Shown in pieces: positions 17,262-25,786 of a DNA stretch of 33,116 nt (positions within the stretch are counted from its first letter, which is position 1; every line of letters begins with the position of its first letter). The stretch spans positions 72,828 to 105,943 of the forward strand of contig DCFT01000216.1 in NCBI GenBank assembly GCA_002319885.1. The letters run 5' to 3'. The stretch is from Bacteroidales bacterium UBA1797. GTDB lineage: Bacteria > Bacteroidota > Bacteroidia > Bacteroidales > VadinHA17. The notes beneath the pieces were generated by a model. That model was not told where the DNA came from and searched no databases. It saw only the letters and a list, made by a program, of their open reading frames with translations. The position numbers were made by a program, and so were the translations under genes.

Positions 17262-17268
17262 AAGGAGG
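17262..17268 (+). promoter_or_regulatory. Strong Shine-Dalgarno site
   Basis: AAGGAGG lies 4 nt before the ATG at 17273. A near-perfect Shine-Dalgarno sequence is unusual in Bacteroidota, where most genes initiate without one, and few other genes in this window have one as strong. It fixes the start codon. Confidence 0.7.
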
Positions 17269-17272
17269 ATTT

Positions 17273-18610
17273 ATGACTAAAAAAAATGTCATCATAATTG
17301 GTGCAGCAGGTCGCGATTTCCATAATTTCAACACCAGCTACAGAGACAATGAAAATTATAATGTTGTTGCTTTCACGGCAGCTCAGATACCCGACATTGA
17401 CGGTAGAAAATATCCAAAAGAGCTGGCAGGCAGATTATATCCTGACGGAATTCCGATATATGCCGAAGTAAACCTTCCTGATCTGATAAAGAAATTCAAT
17501 GTAAACGATTGTGTGTTTTCCTACAGCGATGTAACTTATCAGAAAGTAATGTCAGTAAGTGCAATAGTAAATGCTGCCGGTGCAAATTTTGTTTTGTTGG
17601 GACCTTCCGATACGATGGTAAAAAGTACCAAGCCCTTGATAGCAATAGGTGCAATACGTACAGGATGCGGAAAAAGCCAGACATCAAGAAAGGTTATTGA
17701 GCTGCTTATGGCCAAAGGACTAAAAGTAGTTGCAATAAGACATCCTATGCCATATGGCGACTTAAATGCCCAGAAAGTTCAACGTTTTGCCGAGGTTAAA
17801 GATCTTGAGAAGCATAAATGTACTGTAGAAGAAATGGAAGAGTACGAACCTCATGTTGTCAGAGGAAATGTTATCTATGCCGGTGTTGATTATGAAGCAA
17901 TCCTTAGGGCTGCTGAAAACGATCCTGCAGGGTGTGATGTTGTTCTTTGGGATGGAGGTAATAATGATTTTCCATTTTATAAACCCGACCTTATGATAAC
18001 TGTTACAGACCCTCACCGGGCCGGGCATGAACTTAAATATTATCCCGGTGAAGTCACTTTACGTATTGCCGATGTTGTTGTAATTAATAAAATGGATAGT
18101 GCAGGCCCTGAAGCAATTCAGATTGTGAGAGAGAGTATTGAAAAAGTAAATCCCAAAGCAATAGTTATTGATGGTGCTTCACCAATAAAAGTCGACGATC
18201 CTTCCCTGATAAAGGGGAAAAGAGTACTTGTTGTTGAAGATGGACCTACCCTTACTCACGGAGAGATGAAGCTTGGCGCAGGTGTTGTGGCTGCTCGTAA
18301 ATTTGGGGCTGCCGAACTTGTTGACCCCCGTCCCTATACCGTTGGCAGACTGAGTGAAACTTTCAGATTATATCCGAATATTGGAACACTTCTCCCAGCT
18401 ATGGGTTATGGCGATCAACAACTTAAAGATCTGGAAACTACAATCAATAATACTGATTGCGACAGTGTTATAATTGCCACTCCAATCGATCTCAACAGGA
18501 TCATAAAGATCAAAAAACCGAATACCCGTGTATATTACGATCTGCAGGAGATTGGCGATCCTAATTTAACACAAGTAATAGATGAGTTTGTGAAGAAGTA
18601 TAAACTCTGA
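17273..18610 (+). CDS. P-loop protein related to cyclic 2,3-diphosphoglycerate synthetase
   Basis: The 445 residues resemble the family of archaeal cyclic 2,3-diphosphoglycerate synthetase, which makes an osmolyte and thermoprotectant from 2,3-diphosphoglycerate and ATP; many bacterial members are simply called GTPases. An N-terminal Rossmann-like part (5-120) starts KNVIIIGAAGRDFHNFN. A P-loop domain follows, with GAIRTGCGKS (about 126-135), DVVLWDGGNNDFPF (about 223-236) and NKMD (about 273-276), the last like a guanine-recognition motif. No signal peptide or membrane helix is present, so it is cytoplasmic. It stands alone, so context does not reveal its substrate. Whether it makes cDPG in this organism is unknown. 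Confidence 0.75.
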   Translation: MTKKNVIIIGAAGRDFHNFNTSYRDNENYNVVAFTAAQIPDIDGRKYPKELAGRLYPDGIPIYAEVNLPDLIKKFNVNDCVFSYSDVTYQKVMSVSAIVNAAGANFVLLGPSDTMVKSTKPLIAIGAIRTGCGKSQTSRKVIELLMAKGLKVVAIRHPMPYGDLNAQKVQRFAEVKDLEKHKCTVEEMEEYEPHVVRGNVIYAGVDYEAILRAAENDPAGCDVVLWDGGNNDFPFYKPDLMITVTDPHRAGHELKYYPGEVTLRIADVVVINKMDSAGPEAIQIVRESIEKVNPKAIVIDGASPIKVDDPSLIKGKRVLVVEDGPTLTHGEMKLGAGVVAARKFGAAELVDPRPYTVGRLSETFRLYPNIGTLLPAMGYGDQQLKDLETTINNTDCDSVIIATPIDLNRIIKIKKPNTRVYYDLQEIGDPNLTQVIDEFVKKYKL

Positions 18611-18645
18611 TAGTTAGTTTTTATTGCCAGATATTTGCCCCCCAT

Positions 18646-18745
18646 CCCCCCTAAAGGGGGGCTAATTTCTGGTCCAAAGTGAAATTTCACCTGAGTGCAG
18701 AATTTAGCTCCCCTTTAGGGGAGATGCCGTGAAGCGGCAGAGGGG
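18646..18745. repeat. Dyad-symmetric intergenic element with nested hairpins
   Basis: Bases 18646-18723 form one imperfect palindrome about the point between 18684 and 18685; 31 of 39 positions in the half-sites pair. Each arm contains its own small hairpin: CCCCCCTAAAGGGGGG (18646-18661) on the left and CTCCCCTTTAGGGGAG (18708-18723) on the right. The centre is the perfect palindrome GTGAAATTTCAC (18679-18690). ATGCCGTGAAGCGGCAGAGG follows on the right. The element sits between the convergent cDPGS-like and GH3 genes and has no coding capacity. It resembles a REP- or MITE-like dispersed repeat. Confidence 0.8.
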
Positions 18746-18777
18746 TCTTAAATAAACAAGACAATTCTTTTAGTTGA

Positions 18778-18800
18778 GATGATGCGAAGCGTCAGAAGTG
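18778..18800. repeat. Second GAAGCG-type repeat piece
   Basis: GATGATGCGAAGCGTCAGAAG resembles the tail of the element just upstream (GATGCCGTGAAGCGGCAGAGG at 18723-18743). GACGC-type bases flank the GAAGC and can form a small stem. It lies 12 nt from the GH3 stop codon and may be a partial copy of the same repeat. Confidence 0.4.
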
Positions 18801-18811
18801 TACTTGTCAGG

Positions 18812-21145
18812 TTATTCTACTACTTTCCTGTATTTCTCAATCCGGGCATCTTTAATTACCCCATTCCAGTTCATCCCGAAACCAAAATCATAAGTGTTGC
18901 CTTCTGAGTCTTTGTGGCAAATCATATCGAAGGGTACATCTTCTTTTTGAGTTTCAACAGTTTTCATATCAGCAGGCATCTGCATTGGTAATAGCCCTGA
19001 GGGTTCTGCGGCTCCTGAAACTATATCAAGAATGGCCTGATCCTGTACATCAAAGTTGACAATAATGGCATCTGCTTCTTTTTCAAACTCGCTGAATACC
19101 ATTGGCTTTGACATTGCAATTGAAACAATAACAGGTTTGCCTTTCATAACTTTTTTTGTGTCAAGTACCATTTTCAGATCGGACACATTTGCAGCTGTGA
19201 CTGTTTTCCCTTTATAAGTCCTGTTAGTGAATTTTTCAAACGGGTCTCCTCCGGCCAGACTGGGATCGCGAGCATAAATCGCCTTATATGGTCCATATTG
19301 AAGACTTATAGGAACATATCCGTTTCCTCCTTTTTTTACATCCTCTGCGTCATATCCACTTCCCGAATTAGGGCTCCTTATAATTACAAGGGCAAAGTCA
19401 GCTTCAGAAGGGTTATCAGTAACTTTGAAGAATTTCTTTACCAGGTTAAGATTAATAGGATAACTGATTGATTCTGGTGTTGGACTACCGAAAAAGTCTT
19501 TACCTGCGGCGGTTATCCTTTTTGGGATATAAACTGTCTTTTGTTTTGCAACGGGAAGCACTTTATTTTTATTTTTCAGCATAATTATCGATTTCAGCTG
19601 GGCTTCGTATCCAGCCTTCATGAATGCCTCGTTTCCAACAATATTTTTTGTTTCATCGACATTAAGATATGGATTTTCAAAGAGACCTACCCTCAGGATA
19701 TTCTTTAAGAGACGAACGGCCGATTGTTCCATACGTGCTCTCATGAACGCCTCTCCGTGTTCTTTTACTCCCATCTGGTATGCTTCCATTACCGGACCTG
19801 CATCGTTATTCCCGCCAAACTGATCAACACCGGCCATAATTATTTTATAGTGTCTTTCCGGAATTGATAGTTTTTCTACTCCCCAGCAGGTTGTTCCGAA
19901 TCCGTCAACTGCTTTTTCATCGGAGGTTACACCCCAGTCGGTACAGATAACTCCATCAAAACCATATTTCCCTCTTAACAGATCTGAAATGATGTATTTA
20001 TTATAGCTGTTACCAACATTTTCATTGTTTTCTTTATCAATATCAAAAGAAATTGTATAATAAGGCATTACAGCTGAAGCCATTTTTGTCTCACCTTCAA
20101 GTTTAAGAGCACCTTCGGTAAATGGGATAAGATGATCAGCAAGATTATTGCCCGGGTAGACAGCATATTTCCCGAAACCAAAGTGAGCATCTCGTCCGGC
20201 TTCTTCAGGACCTCCGCCCGGCCAATGTTTTATCATTGTGTTAACACTGGTATAACCCCATCCGTCTGCAATTTCTTTATCTCCAACAGAAGTCTGGAAG
20301 CCATCAACGTAAGCACGGGCCATATCAGCTGTAAGTTGTGGATTTTCACCGAAAGTGCCGTTAACTCTTGCCCATCGTGGCTCAGTGGCAAGATCGATTT
20401 GTGGTGAAAGTGCCGTTGAAATACCCAGTGCGCGGTATTCCTTTGCAGCAATCTGGCCGAATAGCTTTACTACGGAAGGATCAAAAGTAGCGGCCATTCC
20501 GAGCGAACCCGGCCACATAGATATCTGACCAGCCGAACCAACGTTATATTCAACATCTGAGGTTGCCCTGTGCCTTGGGTCAGAACTGTTGTTTGCAGGG
20601 ATTCCAAAACCGATACCTTCGCAAAGGGCCTGTACTTTGTTATTCCATAAAGCAGCCACTTCAGGAGATTCAACAGTGGTAACCAATACATGACGCAGGT
20701 TATCCCTGGTAAGGAATTTTATCTGCTGGTCACTTAGTTCATAAGGTTTTGCACCACTATCTGCATAAGGCTTGCCATGATAAGTACTTGCACCAAAGCG
20801 GGTGCTTCCGGCAGGAATTGCCTGGTGAGCACTGTAAAGCATCAACCCTGCTATCTGGTCCACTGTCATTTTTGATGCCAGATCTTTTGCGCGTTCTTCT
20901 GCACTCAGACGCCAATCCTCATATTTATCGAGCTTGCCATTTTTATTCAGATCTTTGAAGGCTAAGCCATTAATTGTAAGTATTTTAACATGTGAAGTTG
21001 TGTCATAACCCAGAGTTTGTCCTCCTTTATTGGTTACGATCCTAATCGAACCTGTTCCCGATTCGCTCCAGTTTTTGCAACTGCCCATGGAGAGAGCTAT
21101 TGCTAATGAGACAAATAAATAAGATGAAATTCTGATTTTTTTCAT
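18812..21145 (-). CDS. Glycoside hydrolase family 3 lipoprotein, beta-glucosidase-like
   Basis: This is an exported GH3 enzyme of 777 residues that should cleave terminal beta-linked glucose or a related sugar. The frame extends upstream to 21316, inside pgi, but MKKIRISSYLF at 21145 begins a lipoprotein signal ending in MGSC (Cys near residue 22), so this start is used. The GH3 N-terminal barrel begins with KMTVDQIAGLML. The catalytic nucleophile is the Asp of ICTDWG, near residue 400. The C-terminal alpha/beta sandwich covers about 500-770 and ends FGFGMNW. An EF-hand-like DLNKNGKLDKYEDW segment precedes the barrel. It follows pgi by 58 nt, probably in one transcript; exact substrate unknown. 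Confidence 0.93.
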   Translation of the reverse strand: MKKIRISSYLFVSLAIALSMGSCKNWSESGTGSIRIVTNKGGQTLGYDTTSHVKILTINGLAFKDLNKNGKLDKYEDWRLSAEERAKDLASKMTVDQIAGLMLYSAHQAIPAGSTRFGASTYHGKPYADSGAKPYELSDQQIKFLTRDNLRHVLVTTVESPEVAALWNNKVQALCEGIGFGIPANNSSDPRHRATSDVEYNVGSAGQISMWPGSLGMAATFDPSVVKLFGQIAAKEYRALGISTALSPQIDLATEPRWARVNGTFGENPQLTADMARAYVDGFQTSVGDKEIADGWGYTSVNTMIKHWPGGGPEEAGRDAHFGFGKYAVYPGNNLADHLIPFTEGALKLEGETKMASAVMPYYTISFDIDKENNENVGNSYNKYIISDLLRGKYGFDGVICTDWGVTSDEKAVDGFGTTCWGVEKLSIPERHYKIIMAGVDQFGGNNDAGPVMEAYQMGVKEHGEAFMRARMEQSAVRLLKNILRVGLFENPYLNVDETKNIVGNEAFMKAGYEAQLKSIIMLKNKNKVLPVAKQKTVYIPKRITAAGKDFFGSPTPESISYPINLNLVKKFFKVTDNPSEADFALVIIRSPNSGSGYDAEDVKKGGNGYVPISLQYGPYKAIYARDPSLAGGDPFEKFTNRTYKGKTVTAANVSDLKMVLDTKKVMKGKPVIVSIAMSKPMVFSEFEKEADAIIVNFDVQDQAILDIVSGAAEPSGLLPMQMPADMKTVETQKEDVPFDMICHKDSEGNTYDFGFGMNWNGVIKDARIEKYRKVVE

Positions 21146-21203
21146 GCCAGTTAAATTGAGGTTAATTGTAATGTATAAATTCTTAATTATGAATTCTATA
21201 ATT

Positions 21204-22544
21204 CTATAATCTTTCTTTAAGCTTTTTCCCTGCTTCTTCGAAGCCTGGCTTATTAAGAAGGGCAAACATATTTTTTTTGTAAGCTTCAACACCCGGCTGG
21301 TCGAAAGGATTGACATCGAGAATGTATCCGCTTATCGCACAAGCCATTTCAAAGAAATAGATCAGTTGGCCGGTATAAAATTCATCGAGCGAAGGGATAT
21401 TTACTTTTATTATTGGAACATTACCGTCGTTATGAGCAAGTGTTGTACCTAATTCAGCATTATGATTAACTTCCGAGAGTCTTCTTCCTGCAAGGTAATT
21501 CAACTGATCAGAATCATTCTTTTCAAGAGGTACAGTAAGTTTTTTTACAGGATCATTTACAGAGATCATTGTTTCAAATAGAATTCTTTGTCCATCCTGA
21601 ATATACTGGCCTAGCGAATGAAGATCAGTTGTGAAATCCACTGATGCCGGGAATATCCCTTTTCCATCTTTCCCTTCACTCTCCCCGTAGAGCTGTTTCC
21701 ACCATTCAGAAAAGAAATGAAGTTTAGGATTAAATCCAACCATTATCTCAATAGGTTTCCCACTTTGCAGCAAAAGATTTCTTGCTGAGGCATAAATAAG
21801 AGAAGGATTGGTTTCTGCATGTTTATTGTTTCTGGTAATTTCTTCCATCGATTTAGCGCCTTTGATGAGCATCCTGATATCAAGGCCGCATATTGCTACC
21901 GGAAGCAAACCGACAGGTGTAAGGACAGAATATCTCCCTCCAATGTCATCAGGTATAATAAATGTTTCATAACCGTTAGCTTCTGCCTCTGCCCTCAAAG
22001 CGCCTCTTTTTGCATCTGTGATAGCAATAATTCTTTCTGCTGCTGCCTGTTTTCCTGTTTTTTTTTCGAGATGATCCCTTAGAATTCTGAAAGCTAATGC
22101 TGGTTCTGTAGTTGTTCCTGATTTTGAAATAACCACGATTGAGTAGTTTCTTCCATCAAGTAATTCAAGTAGTTCTGCAAGATAATCTTCGCTGATATTC
22201 TGTCCGGCAAAGATAACATCGTGATGTTTGTTTTTCAGAAGGGATGAAAAAGAATGCGACATCGCCTCTATTACAGCTCTTGCACCAAGGTAGGATCCTC
22301 CTATCCCGATAACTATTGTCGTATCGGAAATGGAATTTAAATGTCTGGCAGTTTTTTCTATCCTGTCAAGTTGAGGCAGGATATCATCCGGCAGCGAAAG
22401 CCATCCCAGAAAGTCATTTCCCTGGCCTGTCCCTTTATTGAGCGTATCTATATGTCTTACAGATTGCTGTGCATGTGCAATCACTTCTTCAAAAGAGATA
22501 AATTTACTTAAGTTCTTAAGATTGATGTTTAAATTTTCCTTCAT
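21204..22544 (-). CDS. pgi: Glucose-6-phosphate isomerase
   Basis: Pgi interconverts glucose 6-phosphate and fructose 6-phosphate in glycolysis and gluconeogenesis. At 446 residues it is the short form of Bacteroidota and Firmicutes. Sugar-phosphate-binding SIS motifs are visible: GIGGSYLGARA near residue 80 and VISKSGTTTEPALA near 137. GESEGKDGKG lies near 290, and the C-terminal catalytic Lys lies in DQPGVEAYKKN near 425. It is first in a two-gene unit with the GH3 enzyme, so a glucose-releasing exported enzyme is linked to glucose phosphate entry. Confidence 0.96.
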   Translation of the reverse strand: MKENLNINLKNLSKFISFEEVIAHAQQSVRHIDTLNKGTGQGNDFLGWLSLPDDILPQLDRIEKTARHLNSISDTTIVIGIGGSYLGARAVIEAMSHSFSSLLKNKHHDVIFAGQNISEDYLAELLELLDGRNYSIVVISKSGTTTEPALAFRILRDHLEKKTGKQAAAERIIAITDAKRGALRAEAEANGYETFIIPDDIGGRYSVLTPVGLLPVAICGLDIRMLIKGAKSMEEITRNNKHAETNPSLIYASARNLLLQSGKPIEIMVGFNPKLHFFSEWWKQLYGESEGKDGKGIFPASVDFTTDLHSLGQYIQDGQRILFETMISVNDPVKKLTVPLEKNDSDQLNYLAGRRLSEVNHNAELGTTLAHNDGNVPIIKVNIPSLDEFYTGQLIYFFEMACAISGYILDVNPFDQPGVEAYKKNMFALLNKPGFEEAGKKLKERL

Positions 22545-22613
22545 TTTCTTAAATTTTCCTTTCAGTTATGAAATTCCGTTAACCACACACCTTGGCAGGC
22601 TTGGGGCAGGAGA

Positions 22614-22621
22614 CAAAGTTA
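22614..22621 (-). promoter_or_regulatory. Possible -7 box for pgi
   Basis: The minus-strand octamer TAACTTTG matches the TAnnTTTG core 69 nt before the pgi start. It lies downstream of the terminator that closes the DUF2807 gene, which fits an independent start for pgi. No -33 TTTG stands at the usual distance. Confidence 0.45.
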
Positions 22622-22665
22622 GCGCAAAGATCGTAAAGATGTGCAGGATTTAAGGATACAATATT

Positions 22666-22701
22666 AAAAAAAAGCCGGCGGAAGAAATCCGCCGGCTTTT
22701 T
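22666..22701 (-). terminator. Intrinsic terminator after the DUF2807 gene
   Basis: GCCGGCGGA (22674-22682) pairs perfectly with TCCGCCGGC (22688-22696) over a five-base loop. It is flanked by eight A residues on the left and five T residues on the right. Read on the minus strand, the stem is followed by eight U residues. This is 31 nt beyond the DUF2807 stop. It could also act weakly on plus-strand transcripts. Confidence 0.88.
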
Positions 22702-22732
22702 AATAATACCGGGAAAATATATAGATTTAAAA

Positions 22733-23452
22733 TTATCTTCTGTGAATTCCGCCAGCGCTCGATGAATGAGCATCTACGTATTTGGGATCTCCCTTATAAT
22801 TGATATCGCCAGCGCTCGATGCCCTTGCAGTTATTCTTTCCGATACATTAACGTCTGCATCACCCGCACTTGACACGGAAATATCGGCTTCCCTGGCCAT
22901 CAGATCATAAGCTTTCAGATCGCCAGCGCTGCTCAGGTCAGCCCTGAGTTTATCGGTCTCGCCTGTTAGTGAAATATCACCTGAACTGCTTATATCAACA
23001 TCTATCATTTTTGCGCTTACATCAAGTTTTATATCTCCTGCACTGCTGGCCGATAATTCAAGTCTGTCGGTGTTTATCGGCGATTCCCCGATAACATCTC
23101 CGGCACTGGATGTCCTTACAGATTGTACTTCTTTCATAGTAACGTAGACCCTTTTTCTCTCTGCTGAACGTATATTATATTCGCTGTATACATTAAGGAC
23201 TCCGCCTCTTACTTCGGTGAGAATATATTCATGCAGATTTTCATCAGCTTCCACAGAAACCGATTCATCATTGCCTTGTTTCAGATAAACATCAATTCCT
23301 GAACTTACTTTAATCCCTGTGAAAGAATCCGTCTTCCTGTCTCTTGTTACCACTCTTCCGTGCCCTTCTACAGTTTTCCAGAACTGTCCATTCATACATG
23401 ATGTGAGACTAAGAATAAGAACGACAAATGTTAATGATTTAAGGCTTTTCAT
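22733..23452 (-). CDS. DUF2807 (head GIN domain) lipoprotein with SSAGD repeats
   Basis: This is a 239-residue exported protein of the DUF2807 family, annotated in databases as a putative auto-transporter adhesin head. The signal peptide ends LTSC with Cys19 as the likely lipid site. From residue 115 the pentapeptide SSAGD or a close variant recurs at 115, 136, 155, 174, 194, 212 and 231, every 18-21 residues, with an earlier SSGID at 50. Alternating hydrophobic residues between copies fit a right-handed beta-helix with Ser/Gly/Asp stacked on one face. Basic residues close the C terminus. It lies downstream of the ABC-2 exporter genes. Function unproven; biopolymer or surface binding is a guess. 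Confidence 0.9.
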   Translation of the reverse strand: MKSLKSLTFVVLILSLTSCMNGQFWKTVEGHGRVVTRDRKTDSFTGIKVSSGIDVYLKQGNDESVSVEADENLHEYILTEVRGGVLNVYSEYNIRSAERKRVYVTMKEVQSVRTSSAGDVIGESPINTDRLELSASSAGDIKLDVSAKMIDVDISSSGDISLTGETDKLRADLSSAGDLKAYDLMAREADISVSSAGDADVNVSERITARASSAGDINYKGDPKYVDAHSSSAGGIHRR

Positions 23453-23601
23453 ACTTAATAAAATTAGTTTTTTGAACTCTGATCTTCATAAAGACATGAA
23501 GAAAAATAATTTGTTGCATCCTGAGCAAAAATTATTAGTGTCTGTTCATTCTACGATCCTTTACGCTTTGCGCAGCAAACTCTGATAGGTCAGGGAGTAT
23601 C

Positions 23602-24744
23602 TTAATGCCATTTGAATATTTTCAATCCTACTGAGAAAAACAGAGCCCCGGTGGCAAGGAGGATAAGAATAGGCATTGTTACCTCGTGATATCCGGCTCC
23701 TTCATTAAAGATACTTCTGATCCCATCGGTAAGCATTGTTAATGGAAGGTTTTTAATGAATGGAAGGCTCCAGTCGGGGAAATTTTGGTAACTGAAGAAA
23801 ATACCTGAGAGTACCATCATAGGAAAAACTACGAAATTTATAAGACCATTTCCTACTTCTGTATTAGAAGTATGTGATGAAACAAACACAGCAATTCCGG
23901 CAAATGCAATATTCCCTGAGAGAAATATTAAAATCAGTGCCGAGATGTTCCCCTGGATGGTCATCTTAAATGCAAATAATGCGAATAGAAACAAAACAAG
24001 TGATTCAATAAAATTCATTGTGATCCTTACAGTTATAAGAGCTATAAGAAAATGTGATTTTTTCATCGGTGTCGCAACTAATCTTCTCAGAAGCTTTTTT
24101 GATCTTTTTTCAATAATGCCATAACTGATTCCCCACATGCTTGACATCATTACACCCATTGCAATAAGTCCTGGTACAAGAAAATCAATATATCTTGTTC
24201 CATTTACCGTCAGAGGTTTGATTTCTGCGTTGGTTTGCACTGGTTGAAGCACTCCTTTTTCAACTATTGTACTGAGCTTGAGATAGGTCAGCTGTGCATC
24301 GGGATTCATAGGATCAAAATGATATTCGACAGAATCGTTTTTCCCTAGGAGAAGCACATTTATTGTGCCTCTTTTGAGGAGTTTAATCGCTTCATCCCAT
24401 TGCATCTTATAGAAAAGGAAGACCGAGTTCCCCAGCTTTTCATCCCTGATAGTATATTTCCATTGCCATGTGTCTGTTGCGGCGGAGACATTTCTCTCGC
24501 AATTTTTTTGCAGAAAACCGGCAACAGTTGAATTTTCTGATCCCATGGCCGAATTCCCGGTTATATTTATAATTGCAACCTTCCGTATGACATCAGTCTT
24601 CCTTGTGAAGGCAAGCCCGAGACCCAAAGACATCAATATCGGGAAAAGTATTCCCCAGAAAAGTACTCCGGGTTCGCGGATGATTTCACGGAAAAGAGCT
24701 GCTATGAGCTGCCATAATTGTTCAAACCTGACAATCCTATTCAT
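23602..24744 (-). CDS. ABC-2 type transporter permease
   Basis: This 380-residue membrane subunit has one N-terminal helix (about 25-48), an extracytoplasmic segment of about 130 residues and five or six helices from about 190 to 376. The SMWGISYGIIEKRSKKLLRRLVATP segment between the first helices of the C-terminal half is the usual ABC-2 coupling element. It overlaps the ATPase gene by 8 nt and is surely co-translated with it. ABC-2 pairs export lipids, glycans, drugs or peptides; the substrate is not evident here. The DUF2807 gene follows after about 150 nt. Confidence 0.93.
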   Translation of the reverse strand: MNRIVRFEQLWQLIAALFREIIREPGVLFWGILFPILMSLGLGLAFTRKTDVIRKVAIINITGNSAMGSENSTVAGFLQKNCERNVSAATDTWQWKYTIRDEKLGNSVFLFYKMQWDEAIKLLKRGTINVLLLGKNDSVEYHFDPMNPDAQLTYLKLSTIVEKGVLQPVQTNAEIKPLTVNGTRYIDFLVPGLIAMGVMMSSMWGISYGIIEKRSKKLLRRLVATPMKKSHFLIALITVRITMNFIESLVLFLFALFAFKMTIQGNISALILIFLSGNIAFAGIAVFVSSHTSNTEVGNGLINFVVFPMMVLSGIFFSYQNFPDWSLPFIKNLPLTMLTDGIRSIFNEGAGYHEVTMPILILLATGALFFSVGLKIFKWH

Positions 24745-25672
24745 CTATCTTTCTTCCTGTTAGTGAGACAAATAGATCGTCAAGTGTTTTCCGGCGACAC
24801 TCCATATGTTTGAGTGTTATATTTTTTGATTTCATGAAGCTCATAAAAGCAGGTAGTTCAGTTTCAAAATTGGACAGGGTGATAAAACCTTTTTCAGGAG
24901 TTTCTCCTGAATGAATAATAAATGGCAGATCATCTGAAATCAATTCCCCGGGCGAAATAACTTTGTCGGTGGTGAATTCAACAACTTTTTCACCTGTATC
25001 GTCTTCAAGGAGTTGTTGCAAAGTACCTTCTTTTAAAATAACTCCATTATCCATTATAACTATATAGTCACAAAGGTTTTCGGCCTCCTCCATATAATGT
25101 GTTGTAAGAATCATTGAAGTTCTGGCACCCGACTTAAGAGTCTTAAGAATTTCCCAGATCTCACGTCTCGCATTTGGATCAAGACCGGTTGTCGGTTCAT
25201 CAAGAAGAAGGATAGTGGGATTGTTTATCAGTGAAATTCCAATTGCGAGTCTTTGTCTTTGTCCACCTGAAAGATTCACAACATAGGATTTCCTCTTTTC
25301 TTCAAGTCCAACAATATCAATAATCTCATTGACACGTTGTTTACCCAGATTAAAAAATCCGGCAAACAAAAGTAACGTTTCTGAAACCCGTAGCTTATCT
25401 ATGAAGTGAGTCTCCTGCAGTGACAGTCCTATAATAGTGTGAAGTTCATCTTCATTTCCCTTCCACTTTTTCCCCAAAATGGTAATTTCACCTTTGTCGG
25501 GTTTTTGAATGCCTTCGATCATCTCAACAAGAGTCGTTTTCCCGGCTCCGTTTGGACCAAGAAGTGCAACAAACTGACCTTCAGGAATATTCAGATTAAT
25601 ACCCTTTACTGCCTGGACTGTTTTAAAGGATTTCCAGACATTTTTTACTTCTATAACAGGTGTTTTATTCAT
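24737..25672 (-). CDS. ABC-2 type transporter ATP-binding subunit
   Basis: This 311-residue cytoplasmic ATPase energises the adjacent permease. Walker A GPNGAGKTT is near residue 38, the signature LSGGQRQRLAIG near 133, Walker B ILLLDEPTTGLDP near 153 and the switch histidine in LTTHYMEEAE near 190. A C-terminal extension of about 80 residues (DUF4162-like) is typical of exporters of the drug or antibiotic type. It is the first gene of the exporter unit. It diverges from the PstS-like gene across 114 bp. Confidence 0.95.
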   Translation of the reverse strand: MNKTPVIEVKNVWKSFKTVQAVKGINLNIPEGQFVALLGPNGAGKTTLVEMIEGIQKPDKGEITILGKKWKGNEDELHTIIGLSLQETHFIDKLRVSETLLLFAGFFNLGKQRVNEIIDIVGLEEKRKSYVVNLSGGQRQRLAIGISLINNPTILLLDEPTTGLDPNARREIWEILKTLKSGARTSMILTTHYMEEAENLCDYIVIMDNGVILKEGTLQQLLEDDTGEKVVEFTTDKVISPGELISDDLPFIIHSGETPEKGFITLSNFETELPAFMSFMKSKNITLKHMECRRKTLDDLFVSLTGRKIDE

Positions 25673-25698
25673 TTAAAAATATCTGGCGAAATTTAGAA

Positions 25699-25706
25699 TA
25701 TTTTTG
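25699..25706 (+). promoter_or_regulatory. Possible -7 box for the PstS-like gene
   Basis: TATTTTTG matches TAnnTTTG on the plus strand, 80 nt before the PstS-like start. The surroundings are very AT-rich, so a chance match is likely enough to keep confidence low. No -33 TTTG was found. Confidence 0.3.
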
Positions 25707-25786
25707 GATAGGAATTAATGAAGCATAAAAATTGCTAACAAATATGCATTGACCAATGTTCGGATTTTTTGTAACTTTAAAAAAAA

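Noticed and set aside
21146..21316. 57-residue N-terminal extension of the GH3 frame
   Set aside because: It overlaps the end of pgi and puts the lipoprotein signal in the middle of the protein. The ATG at 21145 gives a normal exported GH3.
22733..23235. Nucleotide repeat resembling a CRISPR or satellite (recurring GCCAGCGCT)
   Set aside because: The repeats are in frame and encode the SSAGD pentapeptides of a DUF2807 protein.
23453..23601. Possible terminator TTTGCGCAGCAAA after the ABC-2 permease
   Set aside because: The stem is only five pairs with a three-base loop and lacks a T run on the relevant strand. Nothing else was seen in this gap.
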